Source: Cricetomys ansorgei (Eukaryota; Chordata; Mammalia; Rodentia; Nesomyidae). From it: 64,000 bases of DNA. The notes under the pieces were generated by a model that ran no database searches, was not told the origin of the DNA, and saw only the letters and a program-made list of their open reading frames with translations. Location of the stretch: contig JAMJFZ010000107.1 of assembly GCA_026225945.1 (NCBI GenBank), positions 62,771,501 to 62,835,500 of the forward strand. The letters run 5' to 3'. The position numbers and the translations under genes are program-made. Positions 46,666 to 59,207 of the stretch are shown one piece after another (the stretch's first letter is position 1; the number at the start of each line of letters is the position of its first letter).

Positions 46666-48001
46666 TACAAAATAAGAAAAATATAAAAACAAATCCTTTT
46701 AGGAACGGCTCTAAGAAATGTCTACTCATTTAAAAGTGTTTGAAATGCATGCTAGAGCCATTTCTGACATGGAGATATAGCTATAATATTTACTATACAC
46801 GTTATACATAGGGTCTTAGTTATTTTGATGAGATCAGTTGCTCTGTGGGAGCATTTGCTGCCCCCTGCTTTCATGCCAGTATACTAACACCAGTGGCCAG
46901 GTAGAAGTACTTTGTGGTAATTTTGTACCTTTAAGGATGTCCATGATTAATACGTTTAGGAAAATAGAGCTATTCTAATCCAAGTTCTCATTTCTTTTCT
47001 TCTTTTCTTCTGTTTAGTTCCGTTTTACTTCGTGGTGCCAGGGAGAGGCCCCAGTCCTGCGGGTGAGTGCACTACCATTGTCCACCCTTGCATTTTAAGC
47101 TTGGGGACACTGAAGAGTGACAGCCCTGAAGCTCTGCCAGCCAACACTGGGGCGCTGTGCTTAAGCCTTTACTCCTCTCCTGTGGCCTGAGGAGTGCTTG
47201 TTCCCTTTCAGCCTCTGGGAACTCTGTTTGCTTAATTCTCTTCTTCACTTGTTTGGTTATCTTAAAAATAACGACAAGGACAGTAACCCAAGCCAAATGA
47301 CCACAGTTAGCATACTTCCTTCTGACCATAGCCGTGGCAGACAGTAGTTGTGCTGGGACAGGCTCTGCAGAGAGAGACCCTGGAGCCTTCTAGCTCACTG
47401 CAAACTCCTCGGGATGGAGATGCACTCCTGACCAGCACAGTGACTTAGGCAGCACCCGCTCCTGCATCTATTCTGGTTTCCAGCTAGGGACTGCGTGTGT
47501 CCGGGGGAACAGGAGCACTAACTGTTTACTCTGAGCCCACCTTCCCTCCCCAGCACCGAAGGACTCTCTGCCCTGCCTTCTTCCCGAGCCAGGCATCTTT
47601 ACCTGGTACACACAGCTTCAGTATCGCTTCCCACAACTCCTCTCCCCACCCATGCAAATGATGCATGATTTATAAAAATGCCCTTTTACCTCATTCTAGC
47701 TACATCAAACATTCCCCAAACGTTCTCCCCCGTGAAGGATTTATAGCAATCCAAACAAACCTGAGGTCATTTCCCTGGCCCCAGTCTTCCTTTATCTGTG
47801 GGGTACAGGGTTTCCTGTCTGATTTTAGTCACAGACTGGAATGGTGACATCTTGACTGTCCCTTGACCTATCTTACTAACTTTTCAGGAGTGGCTGTGTC
47901 TACATCTTTTATTAGAAATTAAGGAAGTACACGGCAGGTGCAGCTCAGCAGAACAGAGCACATGCCTAGTGGATGAGAGGCCCTGTGGTCTTCCATACTA
48001 G

Positions 48002-48002
<1 letters not shown>

Positions 48003-48044
<42 letters not shown>

Positions 48045-48125
48045 AGGAGGAGGAAGAAGAAGAGGAGGAGGAGGAGAAGGAGAAGACGGAGAAGAAGAAG
48101 GAGAAGGAGAAGAAGAAGAAGAAGA
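48003..48125 (+). repeat. (GA)n then GGA/GAA purine tract
   Basis: About 40 bases of GA dinucleotide followed by about 80 bases of ggagga and gaagaa units. Confidence 0.9.
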
Positions 48126-49667
48126 CAGAGCCCTGAATAAACTCTGGACCTGAGTCACTTGACCTAATGCTCCCTGAAGAAAAGACCCATTGTGAGCACT
48201 TACCTGGCAGAGCCGTGGTCAGCCACTCCCCTCATTCTGAAGTTACCCCTGGCTGTGAGGACTAGTACAAACCTTATACTGTGATGTGGAAAAACAAATC
48301 AGGTAATAAGACCCTTTGCTGTGGGTGTTTAAAACACACTGTACACGAGGTACTGACAGAATGGGAGAGAGAGGCTCTGGCTGTGGAAGTATCCTTTGAT
48401 ATGCAGGAGACAGGTAAGACAACTCCCCAAGGAGGGAGTTGTCATCATAACCTATCTGTAAAAGGTGTCTTTGGTAAATTTATCAGGAGACATAATGTAT
48501 AGCTCAGCAGTTAAACCTCCTGGAGACATGATTTTTTTAAAAGATAAGTTCTGGATGGGAGGTGTCCATTTAGTCAGGAGAAAGAATAGGAGAAAGAACA
48601 CAGGTAGTACGTGGGCATAAAATGGAAGTGCTCTTCATAGATTTGTAGTTTCCAAAGTTAACCAAGACGCCGCCCACCCAGGGGATCTTGGAGAACCGAG
48701 GCCAGGCTCTGAGGGCTACACCCTGAGAATGGCTGTTAGACCCTGGGTTTTGGTGCTTCATGGGCAGGAGGGCCTCGGCTTCTGTCGGTCCCACCAGCAG
48801 TGCATGGAGAATGCACCACCATCCTCTCCAAGGGATGAGCCTGTTAAGGTTTTGTCTGAATGCTACCCTACAGCCCACACAATTAAAAAACAGCACTGGC
48901 TACTGACTACCGGCCAGAAGGGATCCTGCTATGGCAGATTTACAGACCAATTGACTTCCTAGAACTCATGCCCTCCTGTGTCCCCCTCATCGTCACGTGC
49001 TCCATAGCAAGGCCAGAGAGACTCATGGCTCTACACTGTTCCAAAGACCTCAAACGGGTCTTTATTTCTGCTTATCTCTCTCCTCGTGGGAATAGAAAGC
49101 CCTTTCTTGGGTCTTGTGACTGCCAGATCTTTCCTGGGCCTCTTTGCTCTCAACCCCAACAGAAACCCCTACCCAGTACATCGATGACTGCTCTCAAGGT
49201 CACAACCTCCTTGTTGAGAGATAGTATTGACCGGGAAGTTGCAGTTGTAGAGACAATTCACCCTGACCTTTTCCGACATTGTCAGGCCCAAGACAACAGG
49301 TCAGTCTTTCATCCTGTGGTCAGAGGAAATTGTCTCTTGGTCCAGTATCCGAAGGAATCGGAGGCATGTCAGAAGAGGCAGGAGAGCATCCTGACCCACT
49401 GCCACTCTCCAGTGACAGAAACAGGGTGTATGGGGATCATGGGACGGGGGAACAAATAGGCCACATCTGGAACACATCTTCCCAAAGGTGCTGACATTCT
49501 GGGTTAGCGATGGCACAGTTCGGAATTCAAGCCATGCCCAAGGTTATTTGCCAAGGGCTACTGAGCGAGCCATTTAACTTCTCCAAGCCAGTTGCTTCAT
49601 CTATAACATAAAGTCCCAAACTTTTGGGACACTTACACGTAAACATACTCTGAATTATTTCCTGAAT

Positions 49668-49745
49668 AGGGGTATAGCTCAGTGGTAGAGCACTTGCTTT
49701 ATATGAACAAAGTCTTAAGATCCATTCTCAGTGTCACAGACAAAA
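49668..49745 (+). mobile_element. ID SINE, sense
   Basis: It contains ggggtatagctcagtggtag and agcacttgc, the tRNA-Ala-like box A of ID elements, with a diverged box B region. It is tRNA-like but not a tRNA gene. Confidence 0.65.
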
Positions 49746-49871
49746 CCTATTGTCTATGAAGCTGCTTCTTAAAGAGTCCAATTCAGAAAGGAGGCAGAGC
49801 GGAGGTTGGAGGTGAAACCAGTTGCAGCTACATCTGCCCACCACCCGGTGAGCAGCCTCACGGATTTTATG

Positions 49872-49888
49872 AGGTCACCTTGAGGTCA
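49872..49888 (+). promoter_or_regulatory. PLAT: Perfect DR5 nuclear-receptor element (candidate distal PLAT RARE)
   Basis: AGGTCA, spacer cctt plus g, AGGTCA: two perfect half-sites with a 5-base spacer, the RAR/RXR consensus. It lies about 7.0 kb upstream of PLAT exon 1. A DR5 retinoic acid element about 7.3 kb upstream is described for the human gene inside a multihormone enhancer. No repeat is evident at this exact site. A GR half-site AGAACA lies at 49957-49962. Function here is inferred. Confidence 0.6.
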
Positions 49889-51692
49889 TCTAGCAGTACT
49901 GTGATGGGGGTGGGGTTGACAGCAAAAGGCTGGAAAGGCTTCATGGCACGTTTTCCAGAACACTTCTGCCTCCCCTAAACAGGAAGTGGTGCCTGAGTGC
50001 TGCGTGCCTATAAATGATTCAAGGTAAAACAGTAAACAAGAATACATCTGAAGTTGTTCTATCCTGCTGGGAGTTGGGCAAAATAAAGCCAAGTGCAATT
50101 ATTTGCTAGTGTGAGAGTGTGCTAGCCCTCCTGTACTGAAAGCTGCTCTTGTTTCCATGGTAATGGAAAGCATCCTCCGTTGTAATGAGAGATATTAGAG
50201 GCCTGTGCCCCCCACCAGCAGCATGCATGTGCACATTCCAGGGAGAGAACATTCTGGGGGCCCCAGAGGTACATTCCTATTTCTCTAGGTGTCTGGTCCA
50301 TGGGTGTGGCTGTGTTCCCAGAAGTGGCTGCTGTTGGCCTCACAGGTCCATGATGCTGTGGGGCTCCTTGGTGTCACTGTGAGATTTTATGGGAGTGAAG
50401 GCTCCCCCTTGTGAAAACCAACAGTGAGCACTGCCATGCCTGTTGTCAAGTTCTCAAACACAATGCATCAATTAAAAAGTGATTTTACAGTTTTATTTAG
50501 AAAGGCTGTGTTAGAAATGCAATAGACACTTTTTGCATAGTACTTCAAATGTATGCAGTCTTATGAGGTAGTTCGTGTGACTGTCCCTATGTTGAAGATG
50601 CAGAAACAAAAACACAGAGATCTGTACACACTAGCCAGCTGCTAAATGGCGGGCTGGCTATCCAGCCATCTTGAGTCTACCTGTGTAATCCAGTGCAACA
50701 CCATCTGGCACGGACCTCAGCTCTCAGCTACTTGCATAGGAAAACTGCAAGGGTGCTGGGTCTTGTAGTCCTCTGGACCCTCCTCAGGCGGCCTTCTGAA
50801 GTGCTGTGAAGAAGTTGTACTGGACACACTAGAGAGAGAAGGCACAGTACTACCTGTAGCAGAAGCATTGGCCTGGGTAAACAGTGAGCTTGCCTGCCAG
50901 CAGCGGACGATGCTTGATCCTCTGCCTGTCTGCACGAGCTTCTCTCAGTAAGGCGCCTCATACCATGGTCATCATCTTTCTCTGCCTCATACAACCGCAA
51001 GAATAGAATACATCATTCACCTGCTCAGAGCCATTAATAATCATCTCCATGTCGCCTGCAGGGCAAAGTGTAAGTTTCTTGATAGAGCACGTAAGACCTT
51101 GTTTCTCTAGCTCAACCTCCTGATCTCCAGTCTCTCTCTCTCTCATTCTCTCCTCTCTCTCTCTCTTCCCCATAACAAATATTAGATGCTATTGTCCCCA
51201 CTCACTGTGATGTTTCTCATCCCTGTGGGTCTGTTCAGGCTGTTCCCCTGTGAATAATTCTGCCTCCTGCCCTTTCTGCCCATTGTTAGCTCCTCAACCT
51301 TTATCGTAGCTTGACTGCCCATTCCTATCACTCTGTGGCTTCCTAAAGCCTTTTCTGCGGCTCTGCCATCCCCACTTGGAGGGCATGTCACGTGTCTGTG
51401 CTTCTCATCACATCTCCCATGCTGATGTCGCCGATGGCTTTGTGCATTTGTCACTGTAAGCACAGTACTGGTTCTGTGAACTCTATAGATGGAAATGCTT
51501 CCAACACACTTAACTGACCAGGGAATCCTCTGCCCTGCCTGAGATCAGACATGCCACATGCAGAGAATCCCAGAATGTCCTCTGAGGACTCAAGCCCAGC
51601 TCGCTTCCTCCAGCAAACAGCCCCCATTCTCCCCCAAACCCTACACACCATTTACTTGATTGTTCACTTGAGGAACACTCTGATTCGTTTTT

Positions 51693-51927
51693 CTTAATTT
51701 TTAAAATTAATTTCACTTACGTGTATGGCTGTTGCCTCTGTGGTCCATGTGCGTGTTGCTGCACCACACGTGTATCTGGTATCCACAGAGGCCAGAAGAG
51801 AGCCCTGGATCCCCTGGGACTGGAGTCCATATGGTGGTGAGTGTCGTGTGTGTGCTGGGAATTGAACCAGGATCTTCTGAAAGAGTAGCCAGTGCTCGTA
51901 ACTGCTGAGTCATCTCCCTCCAGCCCT
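51693..51927 (-). mobile_element. B2 SINE, antisense
   Basis: It contains gctgggaattgaaccaggat, gtagccagtgctcgtaactg and catctccctccagccct. Confidence 0.8.
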
Positions 51928-52794
51928 AGTACTTTGGTTCTTTAATTCCACCATCTAAACATTGGCATGACCCTCAAGAACAGGTTTCTGCTTCCTGTGA
52001 CATATATGCCAGGCCTGGGTAAGTTCTTAATAATATTTGTGGAGTTTAACAACGGACGCTGGAGGACACCGCCTGCGCAGATGTTTCCCACCTGTTCACA
52101 CTTGTTCCACATGGAGACCCGACACCACTTTTCAGAGACTTGTTCTTACAGAAATCCAGCACTCACTGTACTCAGCAGGACTTGAGACAGCACTGGGTGG
52201 TCAGAAGTGCAGTCTGTGCTGGCATGCAGCTCAACAGAAGAGCCATGTTTGCGTGTCTGAGGCCGGGATTCCATTTCCAGCACAGTCAAAAGAAAAATGC
52301 AATGTAGAGTCTCGGGTGTTGTGGAAATTTGTTTTTAGGTGTGTTTAAAATAATTGTTTTTGTGCACTGTTGGAAAAAGGGACACATAGACCTTGGCATT
52401 TTGTATTGTCTGCAGGTGTTGGGTTTCTGTGGGATGTTTGATTGCTTATGATCTGCACCTGAGGAGTTCTGAATCAATGAAAACACCTGAGCTCAGATGC
52501 TCGGGGTTCCACTGTCCAGTATGTTGCTGGCCGTGATGGCGGATCCCTCTGCTGAGATCTGGCAGGGTTTGTACTGATGAATAGCCTCCTTGTCGTCCTT
52601 GCTGAGACCCCACAGCAATGTACTGCTACATGCAGGCTCCTCCCAGTGTACTGAATCTTGATTACAATCAGATCTTCAGCTGACCCATAGACACAAACAA
52701 CTTTAAGGGACACTGGAGACTTGGTTTGGCCTGTATATACAGAAAAAAAAAAAAAACCCCAAAGATCACGAGTACTTTTTTCTTCTTTTTTTGG

Positions 52795-53010
52795 TGATGG
52801 TGGTGAGGCAGGGAATGTAGCCCAGGCTAGCCCCAAATTCACTCTGAAGCTGAGGACCTTGGGTCTCTGGTCCTGTTGACTTCATTTCCTGAACGCTGGG
52901 TTTATAGGTCTATGTCACCATTCCTCGTGTATATGGTACTGGGGATTGAACACAGGGCTTTGTACATTCTAGGTAAGCAGTCCAATCAACTGAGCCACAT
53001 TACCAGGCCT
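52795..53010 (-). mobile_element. B4-like SINE, antisense
   Basis: It contains atgtagcccaggctagcccc and actggggattgaacacaggg, with an ID-like end. Confidence 0.55.
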
Positions 53011-53762
53011 ACTCCGGAGATATACATCTGAATCCAGCTCTGTCCCAAGTCCAGACACCTACAAATCATCTTCCACGAAAGTGTCTCTAGACCTATTTGT
53101 CCACCCCTGGCAGGATGCCAGCATCCTACATCCTGAACGGGTCCCCAGCAGCCATGGTGGTTGGGTTGGGTAGGTTAGAAGGAAGTGAAAATGGAAAAAT
53201 GGTTAATGACACATGAGAGGTGAGAGCCAAGTACCTTACCTCTGGAATTCCTGTCTTACGCAGCTGTGCCTATTCTGAGCCGTGTTTCGTAATTCCTTTG
53301 CCAAGCCTTTTGAGGTTCCAAATAAGGTGCAGAGGAGACACCCCCAGGCCACACGGACAGTAAAGTGGCAAGCAAGTGTTGGGAAATAGGAATACGTGCA
53401 CCCCGGGGATCTGCTCGTCATGCCGTCGCCCGGGAAAGCGTGCAGTTCCCCCACCCCCACGCCAGGCCTCTCCCATCAGTTCTCTCTTGCCATAGGTACT
53501 TCCAGCCATGGCAGAACCTTGCTGCATGGCCTCTGCCATGCAGAGGAAAGCAGGACTGCTTAGGTCTGCAGCTGCTGGCAGGACAGTTAGTGCCAGGCGG
53601 CCTGCAATGAGACACACGGCCTGCAGCACGATTCTTGTTTGTGAAACAGGATCCAAATCCACTCTGCAGAATGACTTTGAGGATTAGAGGAAGAATACAT
53701 ATTAAGCCTGCATAAGTCTGTCATGCAAATACAGGAGGCTCAAAGGTTAATAGTTATCAAGC

Positions 53763-53855
53763 AGGATGTAATGGCACACAGCAGTAATCCTAGCACTTAG
53801 GGTGGGGCAGAAGAGTTCAAGGCCAACGGGGCCACATGGTGAGATTTTATATATG
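53763..53855 (+). mobile_element. B1-like fragment, sense
   Basis: It contains taatcctagcacttagggtg and gttcaaggccaacggggcca. Confidence 0.5.
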
Positions 53856-53859
53856 TAAT

Positions 53860-53895
53860 AAGTCTGTGTGCGTGCGCGCGCACATGTGCGTGTTT
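53860..53895 (+). repeat. Alternating purine-pyrimidine run
   Basis: tgtgtgcgtgcgcgcgcaca: about 30 bases of alternating GT/CG that could adopt Z-DNA. Confidence 0.6.
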
Positions 53896-54079
53896 AAATA
53901 GTTTCACTCCTCGGAGTTTCTCTGGATTGGAGCATGTTAGAGCACTTACATAACGTGTGCTAGGCCTCAGGTTTGGGGTGTGGTTTGCTTTGTGTTTGGG
54001 TGTTTCAAGAGTGTTAGGATTGTTAGATGTGCATTGCCACACACCTGGCCAAGACCCTGGGTTTGGCACTAGCACTCAA

Positions 54080-54190
54080 CAAGAAGGGAGGGGAGAACAG
54101 AGACGGGAAAGAAAGAGAGGAGGGAAGAGAGAGGGGAGGAGAGGAAGGAAAAGGAGGAGAGGAGGAAGGGAGAAAGGAGATGGGATGGAA
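54080..54190 (+). repeat. Purine-rich GGA/GAA tract
   Basis: About 110 bases of near-pure A/G with gagagg and ggaagg units. Confidence 0.75.
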
Positions 54191-54354
54191 GGGACTGTGT
54201 TCCCAATAAGCCTTCCCCACAATGCTTCCTCCCCGCATAGCCTCATGATTCTCAGCTTCCCAGGACAGAACGTGCAAACTCGCTAGAACTCAATTCTTCA
54301 CCCCTCTGTCTTTTCTCCTGGTTTTCTTCCTCCTCCTCTTCCTGTTCTTTCTGA

Positions 54355-54420
54355 TGTTGGGATGGAACCCTGGGGGCCTTGTACTTGCTAGGCAAACACC
54401 ACCACCAAACAGGCCCCTAG
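54355..54420 (-). mobile_element. ID-like SINE, antisense, diverged
   Basis: It contains gggatggaaccctgggggcc and ttgtacttgctaggcaaaca. Confidence 0.5.
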
Positions 54421-54644
54421 ATCTCTGATTTCTCCTCTGAATGTTTTGGGAAATTCTAAGTAATTTTACTTCCTTATATCTCGCTTATATTAATATTATT
54501 CTACAAACATATGAACAAAGCTCGTGTCTTTAGAGTTTTGATTATAGGAATAAAGCTGCTTATATGTTGTATTTTTAGTCACTGAGAAAATATTTCACGT
54601 ATTACAAAAGTTATTTCTTCCTTTTATTAAAGAAACCTTTAGGA

Positions 54645-54712
54645 GGCTGGTAGAGCACGTACTTAGCACACACAAGGCTCTGGCTTACATCCCAAAGCGC
54701 ATCATAAACTAG
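54645..54712 (+). mobile_element. ID-like SINE, sense, diverged
   Basis: It contains ggctggtagagcacgtactt and cacacaaggctctggcttac. Confidence 0.5.
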
Positions 54713-54721
54713 CCTCCAGGT

Positions 54722-55125
54722 GTGTCTCAGTTAGGGTTCTATTGCTGCGATGAAACGCCATGACCAAAAAGCACGTCGGGGAGGGAAGGGTTTATTTGGC
54801 TTACACTTCCACATCACAGTCCATCACTGAAGCCAGGACAGAAACTCAAACAGGATAGGAACCTGGAAGCAGGAGCTGATGCAGAGGCCATGGAGGGGTG
54901 CTGCTTAATGGCTTGCTCAGCCTGCTTTCTTATAGAACCCAGGGCCACCAGCCCAGGGATGGCCCCACCCACAATGGGCTGGACCCTCCCCCATAAATCA
55001 CTAATTAAGAACATATCCCAGAGGCTGGCCCACAGCCCGGTGTTATGGAGGCATTTTCTCATTCTAGGTGTCCTCCTCTCAGATGACTCTAGCTTGTGCC
55101 AAGTGACATAAATCTAGCCTATGCA
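54722..55125 (+). mobile_element. Rodent LTR-like interspersed repeat (copy 1 of a family)
   Basis: It starts tgtctcagttagggttctat and contains gggtttatttggcttacact, ccagcccagggatggcccca and gatgactctagcttgtgcca. The same family occurs at 61246-61666 in the same orientation. Name not assigned. Confidence 0.7.
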
Positions 55126-55794
55126 AGGTGTCACTGCTGCAAGTCATCATTGTGGTTTAACCCAAATCCCAATTATACCAGCGCCCCTAGGCAGTGGCTG
55201 CTTCTCCCTTGCGAACAAATCCTCTTGCAATTTTGCAACACAGATGACCTTATCCCATTAATTGCTCATGAACTGTTCACTGGTTCGTGGGATTACAAAC
55301 TGATAAGACTTTGGGGGTGTAGTTCTGGTTGACTCTTACGTGGCTGAGGAGATCGCTGCCTGACATAGATCCAACAGCTCAGCATCTCAAAGCTCTTGGT
55401 GTCTTGTGAGCTGATAAGATCGCTGTTTGACGTAGATCCAGCATTTCAAAAGCCCAAACCCATGCCTTTTGAGTTTAATAGATTCAGCTATGACTACCAT
55501 CTATAATCTTGGAAATACCTATTTTTTGCTTCTTTGGAGTGGCTTTGGGTGATGTTAAGGTTAATGATTCAAAAGTTAATATTTACCCTACCTTAAGTTT
55601 AGATCTTAGTGCTGAATCTCTATTATAATCTTTAGGAGAGTTAGGGAAAGGTAAATCTTCTCAGAGAAGATTTTCTTGTCTCACTTGCATTGATTATAAG
55701 AGTTTCTATGAATTATCAAACAGGCAAACTTTAGAGAAATTGTCGATATAGAACGGATAGGCAATGCTCAGTTTGATATTGTGGGAAGTCCTAA

Positions 55795-55815
55795 TAATAA
55801 TAATAATAATAATAT
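55795..55815 (+). repeat. (AAT)n microsatellite
   Basis: taataataataataataata near the inverted attatcattatt. Confidence 0.8.
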
Positions 55816-56481
55816 TATCATTATTGCAGTAACAAAGAATATAGTAAAAAAAAAATAGGAAGCCTGATGCATTGTAAACCATGTTGGCCATAATACAAAA
55901 GGGTTGGTGAGTAGAGTTGCATGGTAGGAAGCAGAAATTTCTTTGAGCAGGGAAGTAGGTGCTTACCCACACAGAGATCAATGTGCTTCATGCTCTGTAA
56001 TTACGGAATTTGTGCCAGCAACAGATAGGCCTATGTTTCCATTAATGACAGGACCATCTGAACGGATTGCTTTCATGCAGACCCTTTCAGCTGGCCCCGG
56101 TGCTCTGACTCACCTCGTATGAACTTGTGTGAATTATACTTCTCCCCTGAAGTGGGCAGGAGAGAACTTGGTAGACTTTTATTATCAGATCTTCCTTTGC
56201 TTCTTTGGCCAGGAGCACCTTCGTGGTGCGTGTGTCTGTTCTTTAGTTACCCTGGTGTTCACTCTTCTATTCAGCTCAGGCTTTACAGACACAGTGGGTA
56301 CATGGGCTGTATTTTATAGGGCAATGTTGACAATAAAACAGGCAGTCAGAGAGGTATCAGCAGACCCATTATTGCTTATAACCCATTACTAGCCATTCTT
56401 TTCGATTAACATGTATCAATATGCAGATTAAGGAGATTCATTATATTTCCACATATGAATATGTTGATCAAATCCCACATC

Positions 56482-56600
56482 CTGGCTAGGAATGATGGTG
56501 TACACTTATAATCCCAATGTTCAGGAGACTGAGTAAAAGAGTACTCCAAATGGAAGTCTAGCCTGGGCTACATGAGCCCTGTCTCAACAAAACAAAACCA
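56482..56600 (+). mobile_element. Diverged B1-like SINE, sense
   Basis: It contains tgatggtgtacacttataat and agcctgggctacatgagccc. Confidence 0.6.
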
Positions 56601-56639
56601 ACGATCAAGACACCAGTGACAAATCCAGCCTCTCCTTCT

Positions 56640-56815
56640 GCACACTGGTACTGTCTTTCTGGTTTATTTCACTTATTGCATCTCCAGTTCCACCTACTTT
56701 GCCTTAAATGATAGAACTCCATCATTCCTGATGGCTGAATAATATCCCATTAAGCATATATACCATGTGTGTTCATTCATCTGCTGATGGGAACCATTAA
56801 GAACAATTTTTCAGA
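56640..56815 (-). mobile_element. Ancient L1 3' end, antisense
   Basis: It contains ctggtttatttcacttattg and gatggctgaataatatccca, typical of antisense L1M 3' sequence. Confidence 0.6.
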
Positions 56816-56902
56816 TGAGAAAAAATGTTTTGTGCTAATTTAGGATAAAACATGAAAAATTCCTTATTTCTTCTCAGAGTTTCAATTTACAAATTCTCTT
56901 TT

Positions 56903-57092
56903 TTTTTAAATGATTTATTTATTTTTCTGCGTATTGGTTTTTGCCTGCGTCTATGTCTGAGTGAAGGTGTCAGATCCCCTGGAGCTGGAGTTACAGACAG
57001 TTGTGAGCCGCCATGTGGATGCTGGGAATTGAGCCCTAATCCTTTGGAAGAGCAGCCAGTGTTCTTAACCGCTGAACCATCTCTCCAGCCCC
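56903..57092 (-). mobile_element. B2 SINE, antisense
   Basis: It contains agttacagacagttgtgagc, gctgggaattgagccctaat and catctctccagcccc. Confidence 0.85.
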
Positions 57093-57430
57093 AATTTTAT
57101 GATTTTCCCAGTACTAAAGTCATCTCAAAGTCAGCAGTTGATAAGCCCAATGTGACGATTCAGTTGGTCAAGGATGACTTACAGATGCTACCTATATTAG
57201 GCGAGAGGTACGGTAAACAGAATTTTCACGGTGCCAAAGAATCACCTGTAGATTGTAAGTTATGAAAAGAAAGCTTCCGTCATAATGGAGTGATCTGGTG
57301 GTCAGCACTTGGGTCAGGTGACTTAATTTCATGAGTGGGAGACATCCCGGCTGTGTGCTCCTCCTAGCGAGAAAGCGCGGTCTAGAATGTGCGACTGCGG
57401 TCTATTGAGGCTATACACTCATCTTCCAGT

Positions 57431-57942
57431 TTCACAGGTGTGATAGTCAGGATTCTCTAGAGCAACAGAACTAATAGGATGAATCTCTCTGCATATGAAG
57501 AAAGGGGATTTATTTGGATGCTTTACATACTGTGGGCCAGCTAATCTAACAATGGCTGGATATGCATGGAAAGTTCAAGAATCCAGAAGTTGCTCAGTCC
57601 CAGGACAATAAATGTCTCAGCTAGTCTTCAGTACACACTGGAATCCTGAAGATGTAGGCTCTAATGCCAGGGAAGAAATGGACTTGCTAGCAAGATGAGC
57701 AAAAGCTATCTTCTTCCGTGTTCTTATATAGGCTTCCAGCAGAAGGTGGCCCAGATGAGAGGTGGGTTTCCCTGCTCAAAAGACCTGAACTAAAGGTGTG
57801 TCTTCCTACCTCAAAGATCCAGATTAGAAGTAGATCTTCCGATTTCAAATTAAGCAAAATACCTCACAGGCGTGCCCTCCATTCGGGGGTTTCAGTTCAT
57901 TCCAGATGTAGTCAAGTTGACAACCAAGAGTGGCCATCACAA
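57431..57942 (+). mobile_element. Rodent LTR-like repeat, about 510 bases
   Basis: It starts tgatagtcaggattctctag and ends agtcaagttgacaaccaaga followed by gccatcaca. The layout TG...CA suggests an LTR. Name not assigned. Confidence 0.55.
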
Positions 57943-58959
57943 TAAGAATTCTGAGGCTAGACAAAAGTTAAATGGTGTCACCAGGCCAAGTACACAAATC
58001 TAAGCAGTGGGCACTGTAGAGCACTCCCCAGGACCGTCAAGGTCACTGAGTGAAAAAAGGCAGAGCGGAGGTATTGCTGGGCTTTAACGCTGAAGAGCAT
58101 TGAACAAACCATCCTGCTTGCGGGTTTGAAGATGGACTGTGCACAGCACTGTGTCGGTCAACTTCGCATCAGTATCACAAACATCATCGACACAGACGAG
58201 AGAGAGGCGACCACTCACGGTTCCGAAAGTTTAGTCTTTGAGTGCAGTTGCGCTGGCACGGGGAAGGAAGCATGCGGGTCACAAATCTGCCTTCCCCGTG
58301 GCCAGTACACCAAAGAAGAGAGGAAGAGACTGACATCCCACAATTCCCTTCAAGGGCACGCCCCCAGAGACCTGAACACCTTCCACCAAGATCCACCCCC
58401 GAAAGGTTTCCGTCACATCCCAATGGCGCAATACAAGCATAAACATGCACGTGCCTTTCAGGGACATTCTGGAGCCGGATACCAAGTGCACTATGGGATT
58501 TTGACTCAGCCTTCTAGGTTCGGGATATAGAAGAGTTTTCCTGTGCCTACTAGACTCACATGTCTCTGTCACGATGAGTCACAGAGCAAAATACAAAGTC
58601 ATTTACAGTCTATCTGTAAGTCTATCTGAGAGAGTCAAAATAACAATGTGTACACACGGTGCAGTTGGCAGGCAATACCCTTATCTGGGAAGAAAACTTT
58701 CAACTTCCCTGTATGTTTGAAATGTCCCCTCACTCATCACCAGAAAGAGTAATTAACATGCATCTGGTTTTTATTTATTTTTTGTTTCAGTTGGAGTTAG
58801 TCATATGTAGTTGAAATCTCCCTTTACTTAAAAAAAAAGTAATTGAATATTTAGTTTCTTACCCAGTTTACTTCTTAAGTCTTATATACTTGATGTAGGG
58901 AATAGGTTTAGTTCAATTACATGAGCTCAGTTCCTAAGATGAAATTTGCCATATTCTGA

Positions 58960-59090
58960 GGACAGTTTATGCAAACCCTCATTTACACCTGTAATTCCAG
59001 TACTTGGGAAACTGAGGCAGGAGAATGGTGTGAGTCTGAAGGCAGCCTGGGCTACACAGTGAGACCTTTTCTCAAAACCAAAAAACAAAG
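58960..59090 (+). mobile_element. Diverged B1-like SINE, sense
   Basis: It contains acacctgtaattccagtact and gcagcctgggctacacagtg. Confidence 0.6.
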
Positions 59091-59207
59091 TGAACAACAA
59101 GAACAGCAATGGCAGCAAAAATCTATGTTTATAGCTTGCCTTTTAAAGATCACTGCTGATCCCAAGGGAACGTGGTCAGATAAGACATGCTGAGCTGCCT
59201 TCTGTTG

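Noticed and set aside
48968..49459. 163-codon ORF
   Set aside because: Composition and sequence show no family resemblance and there is no polyadenylation signal or promoter nearby. Treated as chance.
49668..49745. Possible tRNA gene
   Set aside because: Box A resembles tRNA-Ala but box B and the acceptor stem are not intact. It fits an ID SINE.
50246..50256. AGAACATTCT as a glucocorticoid or heat-shock element
   Set aside because: Only one GR half-site matches and a single inverted HSE pair is below the usual three-unit requirement. Too weak to call.
58126..58530. 134-codon ORF in the PLAT upstream flank
   Set aside because: No recognisable domain, no splice or promoter context. ORFs of this size occur by chance in 64 kb.
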